Shown: piece by piece, positions 28,255 through 42,321 of the stretch
Numbering within the stretch: position 1 is the stretch's first letter
Layout: each line of letters begins with the position of its first letter
Assembly (NCBI GenBank): GCA_964035015.1
Contig: OZ036006.1
Coordinates: forward strand, 4,206,234-4,270,233
DNA: 64,000 bases
Direction of reading: 5' to 3'
Source of the DNA: Corallium rubrum
Lineage: Eukaryota > Cnidaria > Anthozoa > Scleralcyonacea > Coralliidae
Program-made: the position numbers and the translations under genes
The notes under the pieces: generated by a model
What the model was told of the DNA's origin: nothing
Seen by the model: only the letters and a program-made list of their open reading frames with translations
Databases searched by the model: none

Positions 28255-31200
28255 CACTTCACCTTCACCTTCACCTTCACCTTCACCTTCACCTTCACCT
28301 TCACCTTCACCTTCACCTTCACCTTCACTTCACTTCACTTCACTTCACTTCACTTCACTTCACTTCACTTCACTTCACTTCACTCTACTTCACTTCGGCT
28401 AGAACTGGTAATACTGAACGATTAAGCAATAGCCATAATTAATGTTTCATTTTCTACTATAGGCAAGTACCGCCAGGCTACGGTTGAAATACAGAACCAC
28501 ATAGAGAATCTTCAACACGATCTTGTCGTCATAGGCCAGATTGCTGGCTTAGCTTCGTTATTAAGAGGAAAACATCAGGTTGAAAACATCACATATCAAT
28601 ACTGTAAATAAACTCTGAATTCTTTCAACACTTCTTCCGGCCCAAAAGTTTGCGAATTTAGTAAATTAAGCAAATCATCTGTCACTGTCTTATAACTTTG
28701 ATGAAACATTGCTGTTTTATTAATCAATGTTTTAACAGTATTTACAAATATTGATTAAAATTATTTTCTTTTGAATTTTCCTTATGAATTATTAATGATT
28801 TGATAACTTGGTTTAAAACGCCATCTAATAAACCTCTTATTAAGGTTACAGGATACCCAAGGAAGCCATTTCAAGAAATTTGTTACCGCTCGCTTAATTT
28901 TTTTCCGATTTGTCTCAAATTTGCACCAAATGTAGTTAAGTATGTGACGGACACTATCGTATTATACAGCAAATAAGAAATAAAATATTGTTGCAGATAT
29001 ACTCATCAGTTTAAAATCACAGTACCTTCGCTTCGCGCCGCGGTTTAAGGCGGTCTTTGGTTTTACCAAAAAAGCTCTCAATTTATCATATTTACACTTC
29101 TCAATGTTTGTTCTAAATAAGTGTGTTCGCATTTTTTTATCAATGTAGTGGTTTAGCAGCTAGGATATTTTATTTCTCGACCTAAGTTGTGGCACAAGCA
29201 ATTGACAAATAAAAGCCTGTAACTCAGGTAATTTTTACATAAACAAAACGCGCGAACACACTTTTTTAGAACAAACATTGAGAAGTGTAAATATGATAAA
29301 TTGAGAGCTTTTTGGTAAAAACAAAGACCGCCTTAAACCGCGGCGCGAAAGTACTGTGATTTTAAACTGATGAGTATATCTGCAACAATATTTTATTTCT
29401 TATTTACTGTATAATACGATAGTGTCCGTCACATACTTAACTACATTTGGTGCAAATTTGAGACAAATTGGGGAAAAATTGAGCGAGCGGTAACAAATTT
29501 CTTGAAATGGCTTCCTAGGGTATCCTGTAACCTTAACCTCGACCGGTTGGTCATTACGGGAAATATCAGAGCTCGGTCTTTTATGTACGAACCTCGTCCT
29601 ACGGGCTCGGTCTGTACTGTCAAGACCTCGCCGGTCTGACATTTTTCCGTAATGACCGTACTCTCGATTAATAAGAAGTTATTAGCAATCCTCTGTTTAT
29701 TTCAAAATTATATTTTTTTCTTTACAAAAGCTGATTGATCAACAGAGAGTCGAGAAATGGTACAAGTCTGTTGAGAACACCATTGCTGAAGAACTGAAGG
29801 CTGTGAATATGTTTTGGTTAGAGATCTCTTTACCGACTAGGTGAGTCTTCGAGAGTTTTAAAAACTAGAGTGCTTGAGGCAGTGTTTTCGATAGAGCAAA
29901 GTGAAAAGATGGTAAACTGCTGAGATTAGTTTTGATAACGAAACACTGACGTTTCAAGCAGAGTCCTTCATCAGAGTAAAAACTAGAGTGCTGTGTTGGC
30001 AGTGTTTTAGATAGAGCAAAGTGAAAAGATGGTAAAGTGCTGAGATTAGTTTTAATAACGAAATACTGACGTTTCAAGCAGAGCCCTTCTTCAGAGTAAA
30101 AACTAGAGTGCTGTGTAGGCAGTGTTTTAGATAGAGCAAAGTGAAAAGATGGTAAACTACTGAGATTAGTTTTGATAACAACATACTGATGTTTCAAGCC
30201 GAGCCCTTCTTCAGAGTAAAAACTGGAGTGCAGTGTAGGCAGTGTTTTAGATAGAGCAAAGTAAAAAGATGGTAAATTGCTGAGATTAGTTTTGATAACG
30301 AAATAATGACGTTTCAAGCAGAGCCCTTCATCAGAGTAAAAACTAGAGTGCTGTGTAGACAGTGTTTTAGATAGAGCAAAGTAAAAAGATGGTAAACTGC
30401 TGAGATTGGTTTTAATAACGAAATACTGACGTTTCAAGCAGAGTTCTTCATCGGAGTAAAAACTAGAGTGCTGTGTAGGCAGTGTTTTAGATAGAGCAAA
30501 GTGAAAAGATGGTAAACTGACGAGCATTGTTTTGATAACGAAATACTGACGTTTCCAGCAGAGCCCTTCATCAGAGTAAAAACTAGAGTGTTATGTAGAC
30601 AGTGTTTTAGATAGAGCAAAGTGAAAAGATGGTAACCTGCTGAGATTAGTTTTCATAACGAAATACTGACGTTTCAAGCGGAGCCCTTCATCAGAGTTTA
30701 TTAATAAATAATTCATGAATTATCGTAGCCAATCCATAAACGTATACCACATCACATGCATGAGTTTTGATACCTAATGAAAACCTGCATGTAGGAAACT
30801 TCCATAGTTAACTGGATCACATTTCTTAATCTGCATATTGAAATCAATGAAGAAAACACCGCAAATCGCGATGCGAATACTCGTTTGAGAAGCAAGATCA
30901 AACACTCATTTATCGTGTTTCATCAGGGGACTCCAAACACTCGAAAACAATAAAAACCTCTACACCCTCGGTTTTCATTTGTCTTCTCGTGTTTGGAACC
31001 CCTAATGAAACACTCCAACTTGCATTTGATCTATTACATAATGTACTCGTTGAAGGGTTCTGCTTGAAACGTCAGTATTTCGTTATTAAAACTAATCTCA
31101 ACAGTTTACCATCTTTTTACGTTGCTCTATCTAAAACACTGCCTACACAGCACTCTAGTTTTTGCTCAGATGAAGGGCTCTGCTGGAAACGTCAGTATTT

Positions 31201-34200
31201 CGTTATGAAAACTATTTTCAACAGTTTACCATCTTTTCACTTTGCTCTATCTAAAACACTGCCTACACAGCACTCTAGTTTTTACTCAGATGAAGGGCTC
31301 TGCTGGAAACGTCAGTATTTCGTTATTAAAACTATTCTCAACAGTTTACCATCTTTTCACTTTGCTCTATCTAAAACACTGCCTGATTTACTCTGATGAA
31401 GAGCTCTGCTTGAAACGTGAGTATTTCATTATCAAAACTAATCTTGTCAGTTTACCATCTTTTCAATTTGCTCTATCTAAAACACTGCATACACAGCACT
31501 CTAGTTTTTACTCTGATGAAAGGCTCTGCTTGAAACGTCAGTATTTCGTTAATCTCAGCAGTTTACCAACCTTTTCACTTTGATCTAGGTAAAGGCTTCC
31601 ATCTTTCTTTAACTTTATTTTCAATCTTAATAAATAGCTTTATATTTAAATCTAAAATTGTTTTCCAGATCTGGTGAACACAATTATGTTTTTAATCTCT
31701 CGTCGCCAACAGTGAAAGAAGAATGGGAAGCTGCAACCAGAAGTGCTAAGCTGGCGTTAGGTAGGAAAACTTATCTCAAAACGTTTATAAAGCCGCGTGC
31801 ACACTACGAGTTTCGTGATATTTTTTCGTGATTTTTTTTCTTCTGAATTTTTGCGTGATTTTTTGTGTGATTTTTTAGTGATTTTTGCGTGATTTTTCTT
31901 CGTGATTTTTTCGTGATTTTTCATGACTTTGTTCGTGATTTTTCAACAATTTTTCGTGAATTTTCGTTTCGGTTTAAGTTCGTGTTTTGTCGCTTTTGTG
32001 TGTCGTCACAGCCGTTTGTTCAGGCAACAACACTGTAACGATATGTGAGGTTTCCATTAAAGGCTTGTTAACCGAGTTCGAGGTCTGTACGGGAAAGTAT
32101 TTGCCTGAGGTTTTCGTACAGACCGAGCGACGAAGGAGCGAGGTTTGCATGTGCGATAAAACTGTGGGCAAATACTTTCCCGTACAGACCGAGAAAACGA
32201 GGTTTATAAGCCTTTCATTATATGACTTTTGGTTTGTTTTCTTATCTGTTTTTAGTTCTACGTTTGTCTTGATCAGATGTCGCTGTTCACCGTAGTTCTT
32301 TCTTTTGAGCTTGTTCGTTTCGCTTCATGTTTACACCTGTTAGGCTTTTATTTTTCGCGCTTTTAAATAAGAAGTTTTTACAAAAAGAAACACTAATGTT
32401 TCAGGACGTATTATTGTTCAAATCAACTCGGTAATCTTCCCGCCTAAACTTGAAGGTCATTAAAAATGACGCAAAATAATCTACCAAATAAAATCTTTTT
32501 TTCATAGAATCGCGAAATAATCCAGGTTGGTACCTTCCTGATGACGAAATCAGCGGCGGAGTGTCCATTTTGCGACGAAATATGCCTTTGTTGGCCGAGT
32601 TTTTTGACCTGTTCATCTTTAACGCAAAATTTAGAGTAAGTAGTTGTTTATTTTATAATTGAATTTCATTCCAACTCATCTCAAGTACATCTCATATGCC
32701 GTCGCTACCGCCATTTGCAGTTGAGCTTGCAGCTTGCTAAATTAAGACGTTGTTTCATCGTTTGAAACTCTGCGTTCATTGGACCGCAAGGCATTGTTTC
32801 CAAGGGCACAACATGACGTTGCTACGGAGCTTTGACAGGGTTTCAATTAGCGATTAATTTGTTATTCGCGATCGTGGCGAGTAGATATTATAAAAAAATG
32901 TCTAGTAAACGATTTAGCAAGGCCGGACGGACATATAATGTTGGGAAAGCTCTATCAGACCTAAGGACAACCTCGTCCCCAGGGCATTTTGCCTCCACGT
33001 TGGGCATCGACGAAAATGGCCCTGGCATCGGCTGGTCACGTGACACCCAGAATTTTGGGGTGTTTTGGCAAGAAAATTTATGGGGTCTTTGTGTTTCGTT
33101 TTTGTATAATACGTATACATGAATAATAAATAATAAATATCTAACGCTCTGCCGAATCACTCATGTGAACCTTTATCATAAATTATCCAGGATACATTTA
33201 AATGTCGGGAAGAAACATATATCTAATGTTGTTCTTGACTTTAACCAAAGCTATCGTTACAATTCTTTGGATGAACTTCGCAGAGTGGATTTATTGCAAT
33301 TCATATTTTGATGAATAAATTACACTGTATCTGAATTAATCAAGTTTTTAAACCGGCCAATCCGATTATAGAATCGACCAGCCGATGCCAGGGCCATTTT
33401 CGCCGACCTCCCAACGTGGAGGCAAAATGCCCTGGGGACGAGGTTGACCTAAGGAGAAGCATTATTGATAAGATATCGGAAAACGGTAGAGAAAGAGCAA
33501 CGGCGACGGTTATAACAAATTAATCACTAATTGAAACCCTGTCAAAGCTCCGTAGCAACGTCACGTTGTGCCCTTGGAAACACTACGTTGCGGTCCAATG
33601 AACGCAGAGTTTCAAACGATGAAACAACGTCTTAATTAACGCAAGCTGCAAGCTCAACTGCAAATAGCGGTAAGGCTTAAGGAAGTACTCGCGTAAAAAT
33701 CTCACAAGTTGTTACAGCATTGTGAACAACCTTGATGAATTGAAGGACCAGTGTCTCTCGCAAAGCCCACGCAATAATCACACGCTAACTTGAAAAACGA
33801 GTGTACACGCGTAAAAACGCACAAGTTGTTCACGGTTGTTAACAGGCGTTGTGCTGCTCGCCGTGAACAAGTTGTCAACAAGTTGTTCACTTATGGTTCG
33901 AACAACTTGTTCACGGATAAATCAACAGTCATGAACAAGTTGTTCCAACAGCACATTTTTATAGCCAAATTTATCATAAATATTTCACCATACATCTCAT
34001 ATGCAAACGCTACCTCTCAGGAGGACACATATGACTATGAATTTGCAACCTTAGCTCTCCATCAGAGCCTCAGTGGCTCAATGGTTAGAGCGTCTAACTG
34101 ATCATTAGAAGGTTGCAGGTTTGAACCCAGTCTGGGGCTCAGAAATCTTTTCTGAGTAATTGAGCTTGATGAACGTCCACCAAACGTCTGTTCCATTACA

Positions 34201-37200
34201 TCAAGCTCGCAAACGTACCACATGCACTACATGTATACGTAACAACGTATCATAAACAGTGATGGATTTACAGGGGGGTGCACAGGGGTTGAAATAAGCG
34301 GGCGCCATGTCGCCAAATGCGACCAAATTTCTAATCTGGGGACCAGATATTTTCCGCAGGTAGCCCTTGTGGCGACAAAGAAAAAATAAGAAATATACTG
34401 TTACTTTACTTACTAAAGAGTTAGGATTGTATGAGAAATTTATTAAGCAAGCACATCATTCACTAATGCTGTGGATTGAATTGAATTGAATTGAATTGAA
34501 TTGAATTGAATTGAATTGAATTGAAATAGATAGAATGGAGAGACTGAGACATATTCACAACTTCATTAATATTTAATTTATTTGATTGCTTTTTCTACTA
34601 GGTATAATAGTATCACTAATTCACTATGATATAATAACTACATGTATTAATGTGTTTTCTTGGTCAGAAAGTTTTGATTTTAACACAAAAATATGACAAT
34701 TAATATAGAGTGACTTGATATGAAATTTGGCGACTAGATTTTTTTCTCTGATAGCCACTTGGGCGACTAAAAAAGAATTCTTATTTCAACCCTGGTGCAT
34801 GGGGTGGGAGGGTGGTGCCAATTGCCTTGTCAAATCCAAGTACATTAAAGGACACATTCATTCAATGTCCGTGTAAACTTCATACGACCTAGGTATTAGG
34901 TATCATAGCTATCTGCTATCATGATTCATAGATATATGATTCATATATTAGCTATCATATGATTCGTAAGTACTAACCCCGTCCAATCGGGCTTAACTGT
35001 TGGTGAGAGGCAGCGCCCTAACAGCACACGCCAACCGTGCTTCCCCAGTTCAATGGTTAGAGCGTCTAACTGGTATTACAAGTTTGCAGGTTCGATCTCT
35101 GTCTGGGACTCGGAGACATTTTCTTCTGAATATTTGATTTTACGAACGTCTGTTATGTTTTCTCTTTCAGGTTGAACACGCTTTGACGTACCCTGTGGAC
35201 GTATCCGACATTCCTACTGCCATGGCCGCGCGAGGCCTGGGTCACTTTGTCTGGGTGAGCGCGCGGGGAGAATCGCAAGGTCACGTGACTATCTTACGGA
35301 TCGAGCGCAACTCGACGGTCCCTCGTTTCGTAGAGTCGTTTGACGTATGTCCCGGCACTATTTACTCCATGGTACGAATACCCGCTATGAACAGTAGAGC
35401 TGATCAAAGACCAGATAGGTACCATACCAAATATGGCTTTCCATTTCCCACTGTGTGGCTTGGAAGTCATTCAAGTAGGTAAGCAAAGTACAGATGTCTT
35501 ATCGATTACCTGGGGTAGTCTGATATGCTAGCGTTTTACTTGAGGGGTTTGAGGGATGATTTTGCCTTTTAATGCAAAGTCGAAATACGTAAGCGCTGAT
35601 TATTATATTCTTATTCTTACTCTCAATTTTCTATTCCAAATTTCTATCTTTATTTCTATTCTTATTTCTATCTTTATTCCTATTCTTATTTCTATTCTTA
35701 TTTCCATTCCCATTTCTAGTTCCATTCCCACTTTTGTTTCCATTTCCACTTCTGTTTCTATTCCCATTTCTATTTCTATTCCCATTTTTATTTCCATTCC
35801 TATTTCTATCACCATTCCCATTTCTATTTCCATTCCCATTTCTACCTCCATTCCCATTTCTATTTCCATTCCCATTTCTATTTCCATTCCCATTTCTATT
35901 TCCATTTCTATCTCCATTCCCATTTCTATTTCTATTTCCATTCCCATTTCTATTTCCATTTCTATTTCCATTCCCATTTCTATCTCCATTTCTATTTCTA
36001 TTCCCATTTCTATTTCCATTCCCATTTCTATCTCCATTCCCTTTTCTATTTCCATTCCCATTTCTATTTCCATTCCCATTTCTATCTCCATTCCCTTTTC
36101 TATCTCCATTCCCTTTTCTATTTCCATTTCCATTTCTATTTCCATTCCCATTTATATTTCCATTCCCATTTCTATCTCCATTCCCTTTTCTATTTCCATT
36201 TCTATTTCCATTCCCTTTTCTATTTCCATTCCCATTTCTATTTCCATTCCCATTTCTATCTCCATTCCCTTTTCTATTTCCATTCCCATTTCTATTTCCA
36301 TTCCCATTTATACTTCCATTTCCATTTCTATCTCCATTCCCTTTTCTATTTCCATTTCCATTCCCATTTCTATTTCCATTCCCATTTATATTTCCATTTC
36401 CATTTCTATCTCCATTCCCATTTCTATTTCCATTCCCATTTCTGTCTCCATTCCTATTTCTATTTCCATTCCCATTTCTGTTTCCGTTCCCATTTCTATT
36501 TCCATTCCCATTTCTATTTCCATTCCCATTTCTATTTCCATTTCCATTCCCACTTCTATTTCCATTTCTATTTCTATCTCCATTCCCATTTCTATTTCCA
36601 TTCCCATTTCTATTTTCATTCCCATTTCTATCTCCATTTCTATTTCTATTTCCATTTCCATTTCTATTTCCATTCCCATTTCTGTTTCCATTCCCAATTC
36701 TATTTCCATTCCCATTTCTATCTCCATTCCCATTTCTATCTCCATTCCCATTTCTGTTTCCATTCCCATTTTTGTTTCCATTCCCATTTCCATTCTTATT
36801 TTCATTCCCATTTCTGTTTCCATTCCCATTTCTATTTCCATTTCCATTCCCATTTCTGTTTCCATTCTCATTTCTGTTTCCATTCCCATTTCTATTTCCA
36901 TTCCCATTTCTATTTCCATTCCCATTTCTATTTCCATTCCCATTTATATTTCCATTTCCATTTCTATCTCCATTCCCATTTCTATTTCCATTCCCATTTC
37001 TATTTCCATTCCCATTTCTGTCTCCATTCCTGTTTCTATTTCCATTCCCATTTCTGTTTCCGTTCCCATTTCTATTTCCATTCCCATTTCTATTTCCATT
37101 CCCATTTCTATTTCCATTTCCATTCCCACTTCTATTTCCATTTCTATTTCTATCTCCATTCCCATTTCTATTTCCATTCCCATTTCTATTTTCATTCCCA

Positions 37201-40200
37201 TTTCTATCTCCATTTCCATTTCCATTTCTATTTCCATTCCCATTTCTGTTTCCATTCCCAATTCTATTTCCATTCCCATTTCTATCTCCATTCCCATTTC
37301 TATCTCCATTCCCATTTCTGTTTCCATTCCCATTTTTGTTTCCATTCCCATTCCCATTCTAATTTTCATTCCCATTTCTGTTTCCATTCCCATTTCTATT
37401 TCCATTTCCATTCCCATTTCTGTTTCCATTCTCATTTCTGTTTCCATTCCCATTTCTATTTCCATTCCCATTTCTATTTCCATTCCCATTTCTATTTCCA
37501 TTCCCATTTCTATTTCCATTCCCATTTCTATTTCCATTCCCATTTCTATTTCCATTCCCATTTCTATTCCCATTTCTATCTCCATTCCCATTTCTATTTC
37601 CATTCCTATTTCTATTTCCATTCCCATTTCTATGTCAACTTCTATTCCTATTCTCACACATTATTCTATTCTATTTCTAATAATATAGAGGGCAAAATTT
37701 CTCGAATATGATTGGCTAATGAAGAGGGCATTTTTTTGTAATTCAGGGCAAAATTACTTGCACTTGATTGGTTCCTTGATCAGCAGTACTGCATGTGACT
37801 GGTCGCTTGGTTACTTAGTAACAGTGAACCTCAGAGGACTGACGATGTTTTCAACAAATCTGCAAGGTTTTTCGGTCTGAAAATGCTTTTTTGTTTACTT
37901 TGAACTAATTTGAACTATTGAAGAAGTGTAAACTATTAGTGAAAATGAATACAGTAGAAAATGTACGAACTTTTGCCTGTGTTTACAAAAAGAAAGCTAC
38001 ATGCACAGCGATAGAGCGAGGAAAATTTGGAATGTTGCCGAGCGTCGACCGTGATAATTATAGGAACATGGTACTTCGCCATTTTCTGGACATACAGTAA
38101 CATAGCTCTTAAATAATTTTGCCCGCTATATTATTAACACATAATCGCATGAGTTCTCGTAAAATTAAGGTTTAATTTCACTCGTGTTTTCAAAATCTTA
38201 CAAATTACCCTCGTCGCTTCGCGACTCGGGCAATTTTGTAGAATTTTGAAAACACTCGTGAAATTAAACCTTAATTTTCCTTGGCCCCATGCGATTACCT
38301 ATACTAATTCTATTCATATTTCTATTTTGCTCTGTTTTATTTCATATTTCAATGCAAATATTTTAATTCCTTCATTCTATTTTATTCATAATATCTAACT
38401 GTTTTTCAGGATATATATTTACGATGCTAGCACAGATGAAAGAAATCAACGATTGATGGAACTCAAACTAAGAGACGCTCCTTTGGCCATGAAGTAAGTC
38501 ACATGTTCCTCATTAAACAGAAAAAGTAGGAACCATGTGCACGAAATTGGATTGATAGCTTTAAAAAGTCTAAAAACTTAAGGCATGATTGTACTATTTA
38601 GGTTTGCGAAGAAGAAAATCTATGTTGGTTTAGCAAATGGAACGTTGGCAATATTTAGATCTAACAGTAGTAAGATGTTGATCTTTATTTATTTTTTTAC
38701 AGCAATTTATTGTCACATACTCAGTGTCAGTGTCCGTTATTACAGTCCAGTCCAGTCCAGTCCAGTCCACCCCAGTCCAGTTCAGTCCACCCAGCCCAGC
38801 TCAGTCCAGTTCAGTTCAGTTCAGTTCAGTCCAGTCCAGTCCAGCCCAGTCCAGTCCAGTCCAGTCCAGTCCAGTCCAGTCCAGTTCAGTCCAGTCCAGT
38901 CCAGTCCAGTCCAGTCCAGTCCAGTCCAGTTCAGTCCAGTCCAGTCCAGTCCAGTCCAGTCCAGTCCAGTTCAGTCCAGTCCAGTCCAGTCCAGTCCAGT
39001 CCAGTCCAGTCCAGTCCAGTCCAGTCCAGTCCAGCCCAGTCCAGCCCAGCCCAGTCCAGTCCAGTCCAGTCCAGTCCAGTCCAGTCCAGTCCAGTCCAGT
39101 CCAGTTCAGTCCACCCAGCCCAGCTCAGTCCAGTCCAGTCCAGTCCAGTCCAGTCCAGTCCAGTCCAGTCCAGTCCAGTCCAGTCCAGTTCAGTCCACCC
39201 AGCCCAGCTCAGTCCAGTCCAGTCCAGTCCAGTCCAGTCCAGTCCAGTCCAGTCCAGTCCAGTCCAGTCCAGTCCAGTCCAGTCCAGTCCAGTCCAGTCC
39301 AGTCCAGTCCAGTCCAGTCCAGTCCAGTCCAGTCCAGCCCAGTCCAGTCCAGTCCAGTCCAGTCCAGCCCAGCCCAGCCCAGTCCAGTCCAGTCCAGTCC
39401 AGTCCAGTCCAGCCCAGCCCAGCCCAGCCCAGCCCAGTCCAGTCCAGTCCAGTCCAGTCCAGTCCAGTCCAGTCCAGTCCAGTCCAGCCCAGTCCAGTCC
39501 AGCCCAGCCCATCGAGTCGGTCGAGTCCAGTTCAGCTCAGCTCAGTTCAATTCAGTTCAGTTCAGTTCAGTTCAGTTCAGTTCAGTTCAGTTCAGTTCAG
39601 TTCAGTTCAGTTCAGTTCAGTTCAGTTCAGTTCAGTTCAGTTCAGTTCAGGTCAGGTCATCCCAGTCCAGTCCAGTCCATCGAGTCCAGTCCAGTCCAGT
39701 CCAGTCCAGTCCAGTCCAGTCCAGTCCAGTCCAGTCCAGTCCAGTCCAGTCCAGTCCAGTCCAGTCCAGTCCAGTCCAGTCCACCCCAGCCCAATCCAGT
39801 CCAGTCCAGTGCATCACAGCGCAACACAACATAGCAATGTACTGTAGTACATCACACAACACACCGTACACTCAATCCATTATTAATTATCTTCGTTTAT
39901 TAAGGTGGACACTGGAACTTGGCACAACCGTCCATCTTACCACTGGGTCGTTATCCTGTTGCTGTCATTGCTGACGTCAAAGACAAACTGTGGTGTGGAA
40001 GCGGAAGTCAGATCTATGTTGTGAGCAAAAAGACAGATAGAATCCAGGTTTGTGAAACATCTCCCTTCTCCTTTGCGACGAATCTAGCCTTGAACAAGAT
40101 TACGTTTCGTTTTGTCTTGTTTTTCTGTTTCTGGTTTTTGAACTAAAAATAATAATCTCAAACTCATTAATAATTCATGAGATAATCAGCCAATTACAAT

Positions 40201-41695
40201 AGTTCATTCAATCACCTGATTGAAGTTGGATACTCCAGTAAAGCCCAAGATATTAGATGAAAACCGGTGTTCATCTAATTCTTAAAATGTCTATGAAGTG
40301 AAAAATACTTTGGCATTTTGGTTGTTTTATTGTCCGAAAGCCCAATTTTTCTCCAAGAACGAACTAGCCATGGCAAATTTTGAGAGTTAATAGCGCGAAA
40401 ACTACGCATCAGATTCTCTTGAAATTTTCAGTGAGTGCCCCTGCCATGCTCCTCTGTACAATAAGACAACAAAAATGGCAACGAATTTTCCATTTCATAG
40501 ACACTTTAAGATCTCAATTATCTATGCAAAATAAACAAGTTGCTGTGTGAATAAATTTTACACACACTCATGAATAAAATCTGATGAGGGTTTATTTTAA
40601 TTGTATTTTTCAATTGAATCGCTCGATTGAGATGCCATATCAACAACTCGTTTATCGTGTTTCATCAGGGGAATCCAAACACTCGAAACATCATGTTTTC
40701 TCATGTTTTGATCCCCTGATGAAACAGTCAAACTTGTTGATATATTAATTACATCAAATATGTTTAGCGCATTATTGCTGTTGACTCGAACATGAAGAAT
40801 TTGGTGAAACAAATCGTTAGCTCTGGTGTTGGGGTCTGGGTGAGTGTCTGGAGGAAGGCGTCGATTAAGTTATACCACGCAGAAACCTGTGAGATGATGC
40901 AAGAAGTTAATGTTTTGTCTCCTGTGATGAAAATGAAAAACGGTTAGTTATCACTTTTTAGATAAGACAGACTGGAGTAGAGTGGAGTGGAGTGGAGTGG
41001 AGTTGGAGTTGGAGTGGGAGTGGGAGTGGGAGTGGGAGTGGGAGTGGGAGTGGAGTGGGAGTGGAGTAGAGTGAAGTGAAGTGAAGTGAAGTGGAGTAGA
41101 GTGGAGTGGAGTGCAGTAGAGTAGAGTAGAGTAGAGTAGAGTGTGGAGTGCAGTGGCGAGGAATGGAGTGGAGAGGAGTAGAGTGGCTAAAAGTGGAATG
41201 GATTTGAGTGGAGTGGCGAGAAGTGGAGTGGCGTGGCGTGGAGTGGAGTGGAATAAAGTGAAATGAAATGGAATGAGCACGAAGGACCTCACAGGCACAG
41301 TATAAAACGCTGCTAACGCCACTGGAATCGATGTTTTCTCATATCTAAGTATTTTCTTTACAGACGTGGACAGCCAGGTGCAATATCTGACAGTTGATAA
41401 GATTAGTATTACTGCTCTGCTTGTCATTCCTGGTTTTCTCTGGATCGGTACCAGCCTTGGTCTCATTCTCCTCTATCCGTTACCCAAGTTACAAGGCGTC
41501 CCGCGTGTCATTGGTCGCGCGTGTGTGGCCTTCCACGCGCATTCTGGTCCAGTTCGAAGTTTATTCGCCATTCCCGAAGGCGTGATCCCGGATGAAACTG
41601 CTGACGATGATTTCACTTCTGACCTCGCAGGTATTTGCACGCTAGGCCCTGGAAACTATTCTGTGCCCCACGTGTTTGTGTTTGTGTTTGTGTTT

Positions 41696-41794
<99 letters not shown>

Positions 41795-42264
41795 CTCGTG
41801 CTCGTGCCCGTGCTCGTGTTCGTGTTTGTGTTCATTTCAACTTGGACGTCCTCAGGGCAATATATCTGACTAAATTTTTACTTACTTAAAATGCAAATAC
41901 AAGGATTGAAATTTTGTTGTTTTATTTCTTTTAGATAAAAATGCCAAAGAAATCGACAGGTTCGTAATTTCTGTTCTCAAAATTTAGTGTTGATGCAATT
42001 CTTTGTTACTTGTTCTTTATCTTTGTGGTGTTACTAGCGTTCGTGTTGGTGTTGGTGTTGATGTTGGTGTTGGTGTTGGTGTTGGTGTTGGTGTTGGTGT
42101 TGGTGTTGGTGTTGGTGTTGGTGTTGGTGTTGGCGTTGGCGTTGGCGTTGGTGTTGGTGTTCCTGTTCCTGTTAGCGTTCGTGTTCTTGTTGGTGTTCGT
42201 GTTGGCGTTCGTGTTCGTGTTCGTGTTCCTGTTGGCGTTCGTGTTCGTGTTCGTGTTCGTGTTT

Positions 42265-42321
<57 letters not shown>

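Noticed and set aside
29865..31590. Regular ~120-bp repeats resembling a CRISPR array or protein repeat gene
   Set aside because: Units are contiguous without unique spacers, in a eukaryotic intron, and are inverted in two blocks. It is a satellite.
32832..33122. 96-codon frame ([20 protein letters not shown]) as a host exon
   Set aside because: It starts in the outer fold-back element and runs into the nested MITE; there is no splice consistency with the RhoGEF.
35556..37688. 710-codon open frame (SISIPI repeats), 542-codon FPFLFP frame and minus-strand EMGMEIEM frames
   Set aside because: All are translations of one hexamer array inside an intron; several frames on both strands are open at once and none has a domain.
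38585..39974. 420-, 374- and 416-codon PVQSS frames
   Set aside because: Three overlapping frames of the CCAGT pentamer array. Only the short beginning (38602-38669) is a real exon.
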